NCBI GenBank assembly: GCA_903820035.1
Contig: CAIJFT010000219.1
Span: forward strand, 1 to 35,108
From: an uncultured Opitutia bacterium
GTDB taxonomy: Bacteria; Verrucomicrobiota; Verrucomicrobiia; Opitutales; Opitutaceae
Direction: 5' to 3'
DNA length: 35,108 bases
Below are positions 34,774 through 35,108 of this stretch, piece after piece; positions within the stretch are counted from its first letter, which is position 1; each line of letters begins with the position of its first letter. A program made the position numbers and the translations under genes. Below the pieces are notes generated by a model that ran no database searches, was not told the DNA's origin, and saw only the letters and a program-made list of their open reading frames with translations.

Positions 34774-35079
34774 ATGGCTACTTTGACGGCAAAATCCACC
34801 CGGGCACACACGCTGACAGCTCGACTGGAAGCGCGCATTCCCCGTGATCTGAAAAAGACGTTGGAACGTGCGGCTGCGGTCACCGGGCATCCAACCTTGA
34901 CCAGCTTCATGATCCACACGTTGCAGACGAGCGCGCGTAAAGTGATCGAGGAACACCAGCGCGCCAAGCTCACGGCGGATGAATCAACGAATTTCGTGGA
35001 TGCGTTGCTGGCTCCGGCGGCTCCGAACACTGCCCTTCGCGCCGCGTTCGGGCGCTACCAGCGGGAAGTCCACGCCTGA
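34774..35079 (+). CDS. DUF1778-type antitoxin of a TacA/TacT-like toxin-antitoxin pair
   Basis: 101 residues from ATG 34774. A ribbon-helix-helix segment (TARLEARIPRDLKKTLERAAAVTGHPTLTSFM) is followed by a helix (RKVIEEHQRAKLT) and an extended acidic/proline tail (STNFVDALLAPAAPNTALRAA) that in this family wraps the GNAT toxin. DUF1778 proteins bind their own promoter and neutralise tRNA-acetylating GNAT toxins. The stop overlaps the next ATG (TGATG), the usual antitoxin-first arrangement. Autoregulation is expected from the family, but no operator was identified. Confidence 0.85.
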   Translation: MATLTAKSTRAHTLTARLEARIPRDLKKTLERAAAVTGHPTLTSFMIHTLQTSARKVIEEHQRAKLTADESTNFVDALLAPAAPNTALRAAFGRYQREVHA

Positions 35080-35108
35080 TGATCTACCGCTTTGAGCCGC
35101 TGACCAAG
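35079..35108 (+). CDS. GNAT acetyltransferase toxin, 5' end only (cut by window)
   Basis: Ten codons from ATG 35079, overlapping the antitoxin stop by one base, read MIYRFEPLTK. This opening resembles TacT-type GNAT toxins, which acetylate aminoacyl-tRNA. The rest lies outside the window. The call depends mainly on the upstream DUF1778 antitoxin and the overlap. Confidence 0.65.
   Translation, partial: MIYRFEPLTK

Noticed and set aside
34361-34786. 141-residue open frame before the antitoxin
   Set aside because: No family resemblance, odd composition, and it overlaps the antitoxin start; probably non-coding or a decayed gene.

Overview
The window is high-GC bacterial DNA that most resembles an Opitutaceae-type member of the Verrucomicrobiota. 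This is inferred from gene content, because no database search was possible. The clues are very large TonB-dependent receptors whose C-termini carry a VDPRQF motif, pectin and rhamnogalacturonan enzymes, and a 51-residue 'small basic protein' of the type I recall from the Verrucomicrobia/Planctomycetes group.

Layout. 0-1.6 kb: comM/yifB-type AAA+ ATPase. 1.8-2.65 kb: a single-domain response regulator and a degenerate receiver fragment. 2.7-8.1 kb (pectin side-chain theme): an intact EF-hand-bearing TonB receptor, the frameshifted tail of a LacI regulator, a rhamnogalacturonan acetylesterase, and the tail of a second TonB receptor. 8.2-11.1 kb: xdhC without xdhAB, then the 5' part of a dctA-like transporter gene fused in frame to a LuxR DNA-binding domain, divergent from a tartrate/D-malate dehydrogenase gene across a nested inverted repeat. 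11.1-18.1 kb: a TonB receptor broken by an internal deletion, a two-domain protein (subclass-B3-like metallo-beta-lactamase plus SGNH hydrolase), and a large intact TonB receptor. 18.4-21.9 kb, minus strand: a NarX/NarL-like two-component pair followed by a glycosyltransferase and a polysaccharide deacetylase. 22.3-27.3 kb: a homogalacturonan cluster with a PL22 oligogalacturonate lyase, a divergent GH28 enzyme, a truncated PL22-like gene and an alpha/beta-hydrolase. 27.4-34.2 kb (core genome): tRNA-Ser(GCU), gcvTH, lgt, a GcvR-like ACT protein, an HNH nuclease, trmL, smpB, rpoZ, cutA, the small basic protein and a DedA protein. 34.2-35.1 kb: a gene-free, apparently less GC-rich stretch, then a DUF1778/GNAT-type toxin-antitoxin pair cut by the window end.

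How it fits together. GH28, PL22, rhamnogalacturonan acetylesterase, the other esterase and the TonB receptors point to uptake and breakdown of pectin. The dctA remnant and the tartrate/malate dehydrogenase point to former dicarboxylate use. The core genes are ordinary.

The most striking pattern is the number of deletion scars: at least six genes are truncated, chimeric or frameshifted, all in the regulatory, transport and pectin parts, while the housekeeping block from 27.4 kb on looks intact. The main candidates for novelty are the DctA-LuxR chimera, the B3-lactamase/SGNH fusion, the nested inverted repeat at 9.9 kb, and a three-copy intergenic repeat ending in GAGAGCGGTTCCA.
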